A DNA stretch of 64,000 nucleotides from DASRHT01 sp035650355. Its GTDB lineage: Bacteria > Chloroflexota > Ktedonobacteria > Ktedonobacterales > Ktedonobacteraceae. How positions within the stretch are numbered: position 1 is the stretch's first letter; every line of letters begins with the position of its first letter. The notes beneath the pieces are model-generated. The model was given only the letters and a program-made list of their open reading frames with translations. It did no database searches and had not been told where the DNA came from. Made by a program: the position numbers and the translations under genes. Location: positions 71,369 to 135,368 of the forward strand of contig DASRHT010000056.1 of assembly GCA_035650355.1 (NCBI GenBank). The letters run 5' to 3'. Shown piece after piece: positions 15,385 through 22,987 of the stretch.

Positions 15385-16463
15385 ATCATCGCATGTTTCA
15401 ATCGCCGCCCCATGTGTGCGTGATTGGGGGCGATGATGCCGCACCGGAGGCCATGCGCCCCACGGTGGCGCTCTTGCGCGAACTGGTGCCTGCTATTCGC
15501 TTTGTGGAGACGCCAGGCGGGCGCGAGGCGCAGGAGCGTTACGGCGAACCGTTTCCGGCAGAGGTACAGGCCGCCATCGATGCCGCCGATTGCACCCTCT
15601 TTGGCGCGACGGGAGGACCGAGCAGGCCGATTTTGTGGTATCTGCGCTGGAACAAGGAGACCTATATCAACGTGCGGCCCGTGCGCTGGTCGCCTGGGTA
15701 CCGCAGCCCGATGGCGCATCCAGAGCGCATCGATTATGTCATCGCCCGCGACAACCTGGAGGGCATGTACCCGCCGCGCGAGGGCGATATTGTGGAACTG
15801 GCGAGCCTTGCCAGCAGCGCGACGTGGTGGCAGGCTCCTCCCGTTGACAAGGCGGGAACGTATGCTTTACGCGTTGTGACCGATGAGCAGATGCAGCGCC
15901 TGGCTCAGGCTGCCTGCGAACTGGCATTGCAGCGCCAGGCCGAAGGCTATCCCGGTCGCGTCACTCTCGGCGCGAAGTACTCGATCATGCCGCGTACCGA
16001 TGGGCGTTTTCGCACGCTGGTGCGGGATACCGTCAGCCAGTACCCCAGCTTGAGCTATCAGGAATATCTCATTGACGATCTGGGCCGTCGCATGGTTGCT
16101 GCGCCGGAGACGCTCGATGTTGTCGTGCTTTCCAACGAGCATGGCGACATCCTGGCAGACGTTGCCAGCGGCACCATCGGCGGCCTCGGCCTCTGCCCAA
16201 GCGCCTGCTATGGCGAGGATTACGCGTATTTCGAGCCGGTGCATGGTTCCGCGCCCGACCTCGCCGGTAAGGGCATCATCAATCCCACCGCTATGATGCT
16301 GACCGCCGCCATGATGTTGCGCTACCTGGGCTACGCCGATGCAACTCGCCGCCTGGAACAGGCCATCAAGCAGACCTACGGTGAAGGGAAGATGCTGACA
16401 ATCGACCAGGGAGGCAATGCCAGCACGATTGAGTTTGTTGAAGCGGTAAGGAGGCATTTATGA
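15381..16463 (+). CDS. hicd: Homoisocitrate dehydrogenase
   Basis: 360 residues, isocitrate/isopropylmalate dehydrogenase family. It oxidatively decarboxylates homoisocitrate to 2-oxoadipate with NAD. Motifs include VIARDNLEGMYPPREGD, RVTLGAKYSIM with the catalytic Lys region, SNEHGDILADVASGTIGGLGL and the nucleotide loop FEPVHGSAPDLAGKGIINPTAM. It is the last gene of the lysine operon. The amination step from 2-oxoadipate (LysN) is not encoded here. The gene converges on a response-regulator gene with only seven bases between stops. Confidence 0.9.
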   Translation: MNHRMFQSPPHVCVIGGDDAAPEAMRPTVALLRELVPAIRFVETPGGREAQERYGEPFPAEVQAAIDAADCTLFGATGGPSRPILWYLRWNKETYINVRPVRWSPGYRSPMAHPERIDYVIARDNLEGMYPPREGDIVELASLASSATWWQAPPVDKAGTYALRVVTDEQMQRLAQAACELALQRQAEGYPGRVTLGAKYSIMPRTDGRFRTLVRDTVSQYPSLSYQEYLIDDLGRRMVAAPETLDVVVLSNEHGDILADVASGTIGGLGLCPSACYGEDYAYFEPVHGSAPDLAGKGIINPTAMMLTAAMMLRYLGYADATRRLEQAIKQTYGEGKMLTIDQGGNASTIEFVEAVRRHL

Positions 16464-16470
16464 TTCCCTT

Positions 16471-17190
16471 TTAAGACGTGGCGGGTTGAGCGGCGAGCAG
16501 GTAGCCGATGCCGACTTTGGTGAGGATGTAGCGCGGGTGGGTGTGGTCTGGCTCGATTTTGCGTCGCAGCCGGTTGATATTGACCTGGAGCATGTGGCCT
16601 TCGCCTACGTACTCGCCGCCCCAGACGTGCTCCAGCAGCAGGTCTTGCGTCACCACGCGCCCAACGTTCTGCGCGAGATAGGCGAGAATGCGGTACTCCG
16701 TTGGCGTCAATGTGACCTCCTGCCCCTTCATCGTCACCAGGTGTTGGGAGTAATCCACCGTCAGTTCGCCCACGGTGGCGGTCGTGCGCAGGGCCTGGGA
16801 TTGCTCATGGGAGGTAAACTGCGCACGACGCAGCACGGCCCGCACGCGCGCCAGCAGCTCATCGATGCTAAAAGGCTTGGTTAGGTAATCGTCCGCGCCC
16901 AGATCAAGCCCACGCACCTTGTCCTGGTCCTGTCCGCGAGCAGTGATGATGATGATGGGGACGGGAGAGAACTCGCGCACGCGATGGCAGACGGTAAAGC
17001 CGTCCATGCGAGGCATCATCACATCAAGCAGCACCAGGTCGGGCTGATGGGTCTCGATCAGTTCGAAGGCTTGCTTGCCATCGCTGGCGGTAATCACCTC
17101 GTAGCCCTCAAGTTGCAGGTTGCGCGCCACCAGTCGCAGCAATTGCGGGTCGTCATCGGCAGTCAGTATCGTCGTTTTTTTCGCAGGCAT
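16471..17190 (-). CDS. OmpR/PhoB-family response regulator
   Basis: 239 residues from the ATG at 17190, which has AAGGA nine bases upstream; an in-frame TTG at 17199 is too close to that site. The receiver domain has the DDD acidic pocket near residue 11, phospho-acceptor Asp in LVLLDVMMPRMDG, the Thr of IIITAR and Lys of YLTKPF. The C-terminal winged helix shows VTLTPTEYRILAYLAQNVGRVVTQ and VNINRLRRKIEPD. It is the likely partner of the kinase encoded 42 bases upstream on the same strand. The target genes are unknown. Confidence 0.93.
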   Translation of the reverse strand: MPAKKTTILTADDDPQLLRLVARNLQLEGYEVITASDGKQAFELIETHQPDLVLLDVMMPRMDGFTVCHRVREFSPVPIIIITARGQDQDKVRGLDLGADDYLTKPFSIDELLARVRAVLRRAQFTSHEQSQALRTTATVGELTVDYSQHLVTMKGQEVTLTPTEYRILAYLAQNVGRVVTQDLLLEHVWGGEYVGEGHMLQVNINRLRRKIEPDHTHPRYILTKVGIGYLLAAQPATS

Positions 17191-17232
17191 AAGCAACAAT
17201 CCTTTTCATATAGCCAGAATTACCATCAATCA

Positions 17233-18738
17233 TCACGCGTCAGGGTGCATTGGCAGCCGGACATGGAAGGTGCTGCCCTTGCCCAGGTCGCTCTCCGCCC
17301 AGATGATACCGCCATGCATTTCGATAATGCGTTTGCAGATCGTCAGTCCCAGCCCCAGCCCGTTCACTTCACGGGTGAGCCGTGTATCCACGCGATGGAA
17401 GCGGTCAAAGATCAATCTAAGCTGCCCAGGAGGAATACCAATGCCATTGTCATGCACACAGATCTCCGTCATTCGTTGTGCGGCTGGCTGTATAGTGCGC
17501 TCGTTAGCTCCAGCTTCATGCTCATCTATCCTCGCGGTGGGGTCAACGAGCGGGCGGATCACAATCTCGACAGCGCCGCCATCTGGTGAGTAGTTAATGG
17601 CATTTTCCAGCAGGTTGTCAAGCACCTCGCGCAGGCGTGACCGGTCGGCCTGGATGATCGGCTCAGTCCTGGTGGGCTGGCCGTTGCCATCTTCTACGCG
17701 AATGGGGAAGCGAAAACGCTCTTGCGCGGTCGATGTGCGTTCCTGGTGAGCAGGGTCGGCGAGACGCTGCTCAATGGCAATGATGGCTTCGTGGGCCAGG
17801 TGCAGCAGGTTCACCTGAGAATAGGTGATAGCAATCGAGCCGGTCTCCAACTGAGACATCTCCAGCAGGCGATTAATCACCACTTCCAGGCGGTCGCTGG
17901 CCTCATTGATTGCCAGTAAGAACTCGTGTCGCTCCTCGCGCGAGATGCGCCGTTCGTGGCGCAATAGTGTCGCGGCATAGCCTTTCACTGAAGCCAGGGG
18001 GCTGCGTAACTCATGACTGACCGTGCCGAGCAGCTCAGCTTTGAGCAGTTCCATCTCACGCAGCGCCTTGCGGTCCGTCATAATTTCTAGTTCATGAACG
18101 CGCTCGGTGAGTAGCGTATTCAGAACGACCGAGCCGGCTGCGTCCAGAACGGGGGGAAGCAGAGCCTGCGCTTTTTCAGCGAAAACGGAGCCATCCCGCT
18201 CCCCTTTTTCATTGCTGCCCAGCAAGAGAAGGGCGTGATATGGCATTGTGGTAAGCGGGGGCGGCCCAGTGATATCATCGGGTGATGGAGAGGCCTGTTC
18301 AGCAGCGAGCGGGACCGATACGGGTAATTTACACGTTACCCAGCAAGGGTTTCCTGGAGCGATTTGAACAGCAGCACCTTCCAGAGGGAACAGGGGAAGC
18401 TGCAGCAAAGCCTCTTCCTCGCTCATACCCAGCAGGGCAAAGGGGCGGAATACCTTCTTCAGCGAAAGCGTCTCGGTGGCAGATTGCCTTGCCAGGTATT
18501 GCGTGGTCAGGAGGATCGCACCTTGATGAGCGTTACAGAGAACCGCGAGCCGCTCTAGCAGCCGTAGCGCGCTGGAGCCAGGCACTTCCAGCACAGCGGC
18601 GCTAGTCTGCTGCGCCATCCGTGCCAGATCCAGCAGTGCCGCAACCACTGCTGACGGAAAGCGATGTATCTGACCGTCGTATGACTCCATCATATTTCCC
18701 GCTATATTGTTGGTGTGATGAGCGTGCTGATATTCCAT
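17233..18738 (-). CDS. Soluble sensor histidine kinase (partner of the downstream regulator)
   Basis: 501 residues with no clear membrane segment. The N-terminal 220 residues look like a divergent GAF-type sensor. HisKA follows at about 235-300 with the phospho-His in LLGTVSHELRSPLASVKGY. The ATPase domain has N-box LLENAINYSPDGG, G1 VHDNGIGIPPGQ, F-box FDRFHR and G2 GLGLGLTICKRI. The start may instead be ATG at 18693 or 18690 (GCGGGA upstream). It is cotranscribed with the response regulator. The input signal cannot be inferred. Confidence 0.9.
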   Translation of the reverse strand: MEYQHAHHTNNIAGNMMESYDGQIHRFPSAVVAALLDLARMAQQTSAAVLEVPGSSALRLLERLAVLCNAHQGAILLTTQYLARQSATETLSLKKVFRPFALLGMSEEEALLQLPLFPLEGAAVQIAPGNPCWVTCKLPVSVPLAAEQASPSPDDITGPPPLTTMPYHALLLLGSNEKGERDGSVFAEKAQALLPPVLDAAGSVVLNTLLTERVHELEIMTDRKALREMELLKAELLGTVSHELRSPLASVKGYAATLLRHERRISREERHEFLLAINEASDRLEVVINRLLEMSQLETGSIAITYSQVNLLHLAHEAIIAIEQRLADPAHQERTSTAQERFRFPIRVEDGNGQPTRTEPIIQADRSRLREVLDNLLENAINYSPDGGAVEIVIRPLVDPTARIDEHEAGANERTIQPAAQRMTEICVHDNGIGIPPGQLRLIFDRFHRVDTRLTREVNGLGLGLTICKRIIEMHGGIIWAESDLGKGSTFHVRLPMHPDA

Positions 18739-18855
18739 GTTCGACTCAAGACCCCTTGTACAGATATGTATATGTGATCTATTATAAAATGGTGATGCTC
18801 ACAGAGAAAGCACATAATCGGCGGAGACATCACAAACACATCACAGTCCAGGAAC

Positions 18856-18948
18856 CCTGTAGGGGCAAGCCTTGCGGTTGCCCTGCGCCGGAAGGGACGA
18901 CAGGGGTCAGGTAGGGACAAGCCCTGGCGGTTGCCCAGTCGCGATGTG
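18856..18948. repeat. Two TGTAGGGGCAAGCC..GCGGTTGCCC dispersed repeats in a divergent promoter region
   Basis: CTGTAGGGGCAAGCC-TTGCGGTTGCCC at 18858 and GGTAGGGACAAGCC-CTGGCGGTTGCCC at 18912 are two copies of the short palindromic family that recurs at 21253, 26982, 34757, 34816, 34920 and elsewhere. They occupy the gap between the divergent kinase genes. Confidence 0.7.
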
Positions 18949-18987
18949 GTTGCCCTATTCCTACAACCAGCATTCAGGAGAACATGC

Positions 18988-21252
18988 ATGACGCAGCATG
19001 AGATCAGTAAGCAATCGTCAACGGCGGAGCGGTTTGCAGCCTTAAATCGGATTGGCACCGCGCTAATGAGCGAGCTGGACGAGGTGCGCCTCTTACACAT
19101 GATAGCGGAGACGGCGTGCGAGTTGACCAGCGCATCCTTTGCCACCTTCACGCTGCGACCCATAGATGACGAGGGCAAGCCACTCGTGCCGTCGGAGGGC
19201 AATCTGTTCCACCTGGCAGCGGTGGTGGGGGTAAGCAAGGAGCAGGAAGAGCTTTTCCGGCGTATGCCTCTTGGGGGCGAAGGATTGCTTGCACCTATTT
19301 TCCGTTATGGTGTACCGGTGCTGGTGGACGATGCCATAGCACATATGTATAAGCCTGGGGAAGTTGGCGTTGCCAATCATGCAGAGCCGCACGCGTCAGC
19401 AACCGAGCCACGCGATTCCGCTCGGGAGCGAGCTTTTGCCTATTCGCATGGCTCCCTGCCTAAAGAGGAGCTGCGTTCGATGGGGGTGCCGCGCGGGCAT
19501 CCGATCATTCGCAGCTTTCTGGGCGTGCCCGTGTTAAACCGCGAGCAGGAAGTGCGTGGAGGGCTGCTGCTGGGGCACACCGAGCCAGGATGTTTTACAG
19601 AAGAGGACAAGGCGCTGCTGACCGGGCTGGCAACCCAGGCATCGGTGGCGCTGGAGAATGCCCGCCTGTACCGTCTCTCGCAGATGCGTGCCCAGGAACT
19701 GAACGCCATCTTCGACAGCATTGCCGATGGCGTCACCCTGGTCAATAACCGAGGCGATATCCTGCGGGAAAACGCCGCCGCGCGCCAGTTGCGTGAGCGG
19801 CTTCAAGAATCTCCTGAAGGAGAACGCGCCATCGACGCACTGCTGTATCAGCCAGCGCAACACGCGCTTAAAGAAGAAGAGAAGCAAAACGCGGAAGTGC
19901 AGGTGGTCGATGGGAACAGGGAGATGCGTCAGTTCATCGTCAGTGCCTCGCCGCTCCATGCGCCCAAAACGCTGTCCAGCCCGCTCAAGTTCGGTCACGG
20001 AGACGCTGCCAACGATCAGGATTCCACCACCAGGGCCGTTGTTGCCTGCCATGATGTCACAGAGGTTCGTCGCATATTAAAGGAGCGGCATCTTTATGCA
20101 GAAACCGAAGCTCGTCGCGCCCTGCTCCAGATGCTGCTCGACGAACTGCCCAGCAGCGTCTATCTCGTGCGTGGGCAGGATGCCCGCCTGGTGCTCGCCA
20201 ATCATGCTGCGACCGCATTATGGGGGGCAGCATGGCAGGTGGGGGAAGCGATGGCTGACTTTCTCAAGAGAAATGGTATTCGTCTGCTAAAGATTGATGG
20301 GCGTGTGCTAACGCCAGAAGAGTACATCACCTTGCGAGCGGTGCGTCATGGCGAGACGGTGCGTCACTCTCAGGAGATCATCCGTTATGCTGATGGCACA
20401 ACCGTACCGGTGCTGGTCAACGCCGTCGCTCTTGATGCTAGCGAATTGAACCTGGTTCCCTCAGACGCAACGGGAGGGACTCATGAAGCGGAGCCAGCCG
20501 CGCTGCTCGTTCATCAGGACGTCACCGCGCTCAAAGAAGCTGAACGGCTCAAAGATGATTTTATCGGCATTGCCGCGCACGAACTGCGCACCCCGCTCGC
20601 TATTTTAAAAGGCTTTGCCCAGATGTTACTCGTCCAGACCGCGCGTGGCAAGGGGGCGGATCTCGCGGATTGGCAGATGGAGGCACTGCAAGGTATCGAT
20701 CAGGCAACACTACGCATGGTCGAACTGATCGAGGATCTGCTCGATGTCACGCGCTTGCAGGGGGGACGGCTCGAACTCTATATCGAGCCGGAGGATATGG
20801 TGGCGTTGCTGCAACGCGTCGTCGCGCGTCTTCAGATCACGACGGAGCGGCACACGCTCGCCCTCCACTCTGATTTAGCGCATTTGGTGGTGGAGGTCGA
20901 TCCGCGCCGTATCGAGCAGGTATTGCACAATGTGCTTAACAATGCCATGAAGTATAGCCCGCAGGGTGGTCTGATCGATATCAGCATTAGTCGCGATCCC
21001 GAGACCTCCGACGCTCTGATCAGCGTCAAAGATCACGGCATTGGTATTCCCGCCGATCAGCAGGCAAGAGTCTTTGGTCGCTTTGTGCGAGCAGAAAACG
21101 CGCGTGAACTTGGCATTGGTGGCACAGGACTGGGACTGTATCTCTGCCGCGAACTGGTCGAGCGCCACGGCGGTCGCATCTGGTTCGAGTCTGCCGAAAA
21201 CCAGGGCACCACCTTCTTTATCACTCTCCCCTCCATGTCCGACGAAGGGTAG
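18988..21252 (+). CDS. GAF-PAS-PAS sensor histidine kinase
   Basis: 754 residues from the ATG at 18988 (AGGAG seven bases upstream), no membrane segments. Order: GAF domain about 20-225, PAS-like domain following RAQELNAIFDSIADGVTLVN, second PAS around 380-520 (LLQMLLDELPSSVYLVRG), HisKA with FIGIAAHELRTPLAILKGF, and HATPase with NNAMKYSPQGG, DHGIGIPADQQ, FGRFVRAE and GTGLGLYLCREL. No response regulator is adjacent on this strand. The kinase at 28507-30105 shares the PAS-HisKA arrangement and phrases such as LKEAERLKD, so the two are paralogues. Confidence 0.92.
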   Translation: MTQHEISKQSSTAERFAALNRIGTALMSELDEVRLLHMIAETACELTSASFATFTLRPIDDEGKPLVPSEGNLFHLAAVVGVSKEQEELFRRMPLGGEGLLAPIFRYGVPVLVDDAIAHMYKPGEVGVANHAEPHASATEPRDSARERAFAYSHGSLPKEELRSMGVPRGHPIIRSFLGVPVLNREQEVRGGLLLGHTEPGCFTEEDKALLTGLATQASVALENARLYRLSQMRAQELNAIFDSIADGVTLVNNRGDILRENAAARQLRERLQESPEGERAIDALLYQPAQHALKEEEKQNAEVQVVDGNREMRQFIVSASPLHAPKTLSSPLKFGHGDAANDQDSTTRAVVACHDVTEVRRILKERHLYAETEARRALLQMLLDELPSSVYLVRGQDARLVLANHAATALWGAAWQVGEAMADFLKRNGIRLLKIDGRVLTPEEYITLRAVRHGETVRHSQEIIRYADGTTVPVLVNAVALDASELNLVPSDATGGTHEAEPAALLVHQDVTALKEAERLKDDFIGIAAHELRTPLAILKGFAQMLLVQTARGKGADLADWQMEALQGIDQATLRMVELIEDLLDVTRLQGGRLELYIEPEDMVALLQRVVARLQITTERHTLALHSDLAHLVVEVDPRRIEQVLHNVLNNAMKYSPQGGLIDISISRDPETSDALISVKDHGIGIPADQQARVFGRFVRAENARELGIGGTGLGLYLCRELVERHGGRIWFESAENQGTTFFITLPSMSDEG

Positions 21253-21364
21253 GGGGCAACCCTCGCGGTTGCCCTGGAAGACCCAGGACCCCACAGGGTA
21301 ACGGCACTGGGTGTCTGGAAGACCCAGGACCCCACAGGGCAGCCGCGAGGGCTGCCCCTACAAG
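21250..21364. repeat. Cluster of palindromic GTAGGGG repeats with an internal duplication
   Basis: GTAGGGGGCAACCC-TCGCGGTTGCCC starts right at the kinase stop codon, and its inverse GGGCAGCCGCGAGGGCTGCCCC lies at 21337-21358. In between, GGAAGACCCAGGACCCCACA occurs twice (21277 and 21316). This is non-coding repeat DNA. Confidence 0.65.
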
Positions 21365-21508
21365 TCGGGCTGTGACGTATTCGTGATATTTCCTCATACG
21401 ATTTGTGCCACGCCTGTGATCTGCGCACTTTAAGTTAGTTGCTGAATGAGATGAAGGTAATGATAGCATTGCTATCAATGATAGGATCATCATAAAGAGG
21501 TAACAATC

Positions 21509-22126
21509 ATGCTACATCGAACTGCGCGGTACTTATTAGCGGCAATCCAGGGCATTATCGGCTGGGAATGGTTTATGTCGGGGGGCAACAAGCTGTTCTC
21601 GGGACAATTTCCCCAGGGGCTTGCCGACATCCTCAATAAGGGCATTGTTGATAACCCCAACGGTTGGTATGTCTCGATTTTGCAGCATGCCATCATTCCC
21701 AGTAGTATCTTCTGGGGCTATGCCATCGAGTGGACAGAAATCATGATCGGGCTTGTCTTGATCGGTAGCGCCGTTCTGCTTTTGAGCGGGCCGCGCATGC
21801 CAGGGGAGCCGCAGCATCGTCTGGGCGTGATCTATTGCATTGCCACCATCGCCGCCGCCGCGATGGGAGCGTTCCAGAATATCAATTTCCACTTCTGGAT
21901 GGGTGGCTGGGTCATCCCGACCTTTGACCCCGGTACCCCCTTTAACGAAGGCGTTGACCTGGATGCGTTGCTCCCGCTCTTCTTCCTGACCATCATCGTG
22001 GCTAACATTGCCCTGATCCAGGATCTAACGGGGAAGAAGCTATTCAGACGCAAGGCCAGGAGCCAATCTGCCGAAGTCGTAGCTACACCTGGGGATGCTC
22101 AGGACCCATCTGCAGCGCCCAGATAG
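21509..22126 (+). CDS. DoxD/TQO-small-subunit-like membrane protein
   Basis: 205 residues with about four hydrophobic segments. The N-terminal RYLLAAIQGIIGWEWFMSGGNKLFSG and the GWYVSILQHAIIPSSIFWGYAIEWTEIMIGL stretch resemble the DoxD subunit of thiosulfate:quinone oxidoreductase and the wider DoxX family, as recalled from family sequences. A thiosulfate-oxidising function is not shown because the DoxA partner is absent. AGAGGT precedes the ATG. The C-terminal tail is polar and probably cytoplasmic. It is a single gene, convergent with the next. Confidence 0.75.
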   Translation: MLHRTARYLLAAIQGIIGWEWFMSGGNKLFSGQFPQGLADILNKGIVDNPNGWYVSILQHAIIPSSIFWGYAIEWTEIMIGLVLIGSAVLLLSGPRMPGEPQHRLGVIYCIATIAAAAMGAFQNINFHFWMGGWVIPTFDPGTPFNEGVDLDALLPLFFLTIIVANIALIQDLTGKKLFRRKARSQSAEVVATPGDAQDPSAAPR

Positions 22127-22196
22127 CGAGCGTCTGCATGTGGAACGGTTCCACCATTGCCAGGTGACCCATTGACAGGGCCGTTTTATTCGGAAG

Positions 22197-22751
22197 TTAA
22201 GAAAAGAGGTGCATGGAATTTATCCGGTTGTTGAAACCGGTACTGTTTAGACTGAGATCGCTAACATTACCAGTGGTGAGGAAGGAAGCACCTGTCTCAT
22301 CAGGTCCGTCGAATGAACGGACGTGGATACAATTATGAAACACCAGATACGAGGAAATGCCATTGTTAAAGCCGCTTGGCATCTGGTCGATACGATATCC
22401 CGAAAGGTCACAGGGGCCAGTGCCGCCAAGGAACTGAATGGAATTGCCCGAAAAGTTGGCACCTACAAACACAGTTATTAGAAGAGTATTGGTAAGCGAA
22501 GTCGCCAATGATTGATTCCCCTGGACACACTGAGAGGACAAGACGCGCGAAGTGTGTTCACCTGGCTGAAGCGGGGCAAGCACGACCGCACAGCGCTTTG
22601 CTACCGATGGTGATGCTGCATGGGCTGCTGGCGCAGCAGAAAACGTTCCGAAGCTCAGTATCATCACCAACAGTGTTCCTATCAAAAGTGTACGCGAGTT
22701 TCTCCTGGACACACGCTCTAGGCGGAAAGAAAATGCTTGTTGCATACTCAT
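22197..22751 (-). CDS. Secreted beta/gamma-crystallin-like (peptidase-inhibitor I36-like) protein
   Basis: 184 residues. A basic start and hydrophobic segment ending SAAPAAHAAS indicate a signal peptide cleaved near residue 45. The mature part has two Greek-key-like repeats: VFVGANFSGNSIQFLGG...GFNNGISSYLVF and VRSFDGPDETGASFLTTG...GFNNRINSMHLF, the crystallin/I36 pattern of F.G.....F followed by a ..N..ISS strand. Such proteins are small stable extracellular domains, some binding calcium or inhibiting proteases. It lies next to the STAND gene, and a similar secreted protein lies on that gene's other side. Confidence 0.65.
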   Translation of the reverse strand: MSMQQAFSFRLERVSRRNSRTLLIGTLLVMILSFGTFSAAPAAHAASPSVAKRCAVVLAPLQPGEHTSRVLSSQCVQGNQSLATSLTNTLLITVFVGANFSGNSIQFLGGTGPCDLSGYRIDQMPSGFNNGISSYLVFHNCIHVRSFDGPDETGASFLTTGNVSDLSLNSTGFNNRINSMHLFS

Positions 22752-22987
22752 TTTCCCTTTCTTGAAGTGAGGTTCAAGCAGCTCCCATGCAAAGCTATTC
22801 TGTACATGAAATGTTTGTTCGCACTGATCAGAAGCGGCAGAGGCACACCAGAATGCGAACGATCAGAAAATGAATTCCTGGCTTTTCTGTTGTTTGAATG
22901 CAGGTTTGATTCAAATGATATCTTTTCTCCTCTATTATACACTACAGCATTGTACATTACAAAAACGTCACTGATTGTCACTGGGAG

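Noticed and set aside
13630..15444. 604-residue minus-strand open frame opposite lysT and lysU
   Set aside because: It is the mirror of two clear homoaconitase genes, has no ribosome binding site and no recognisable motif.
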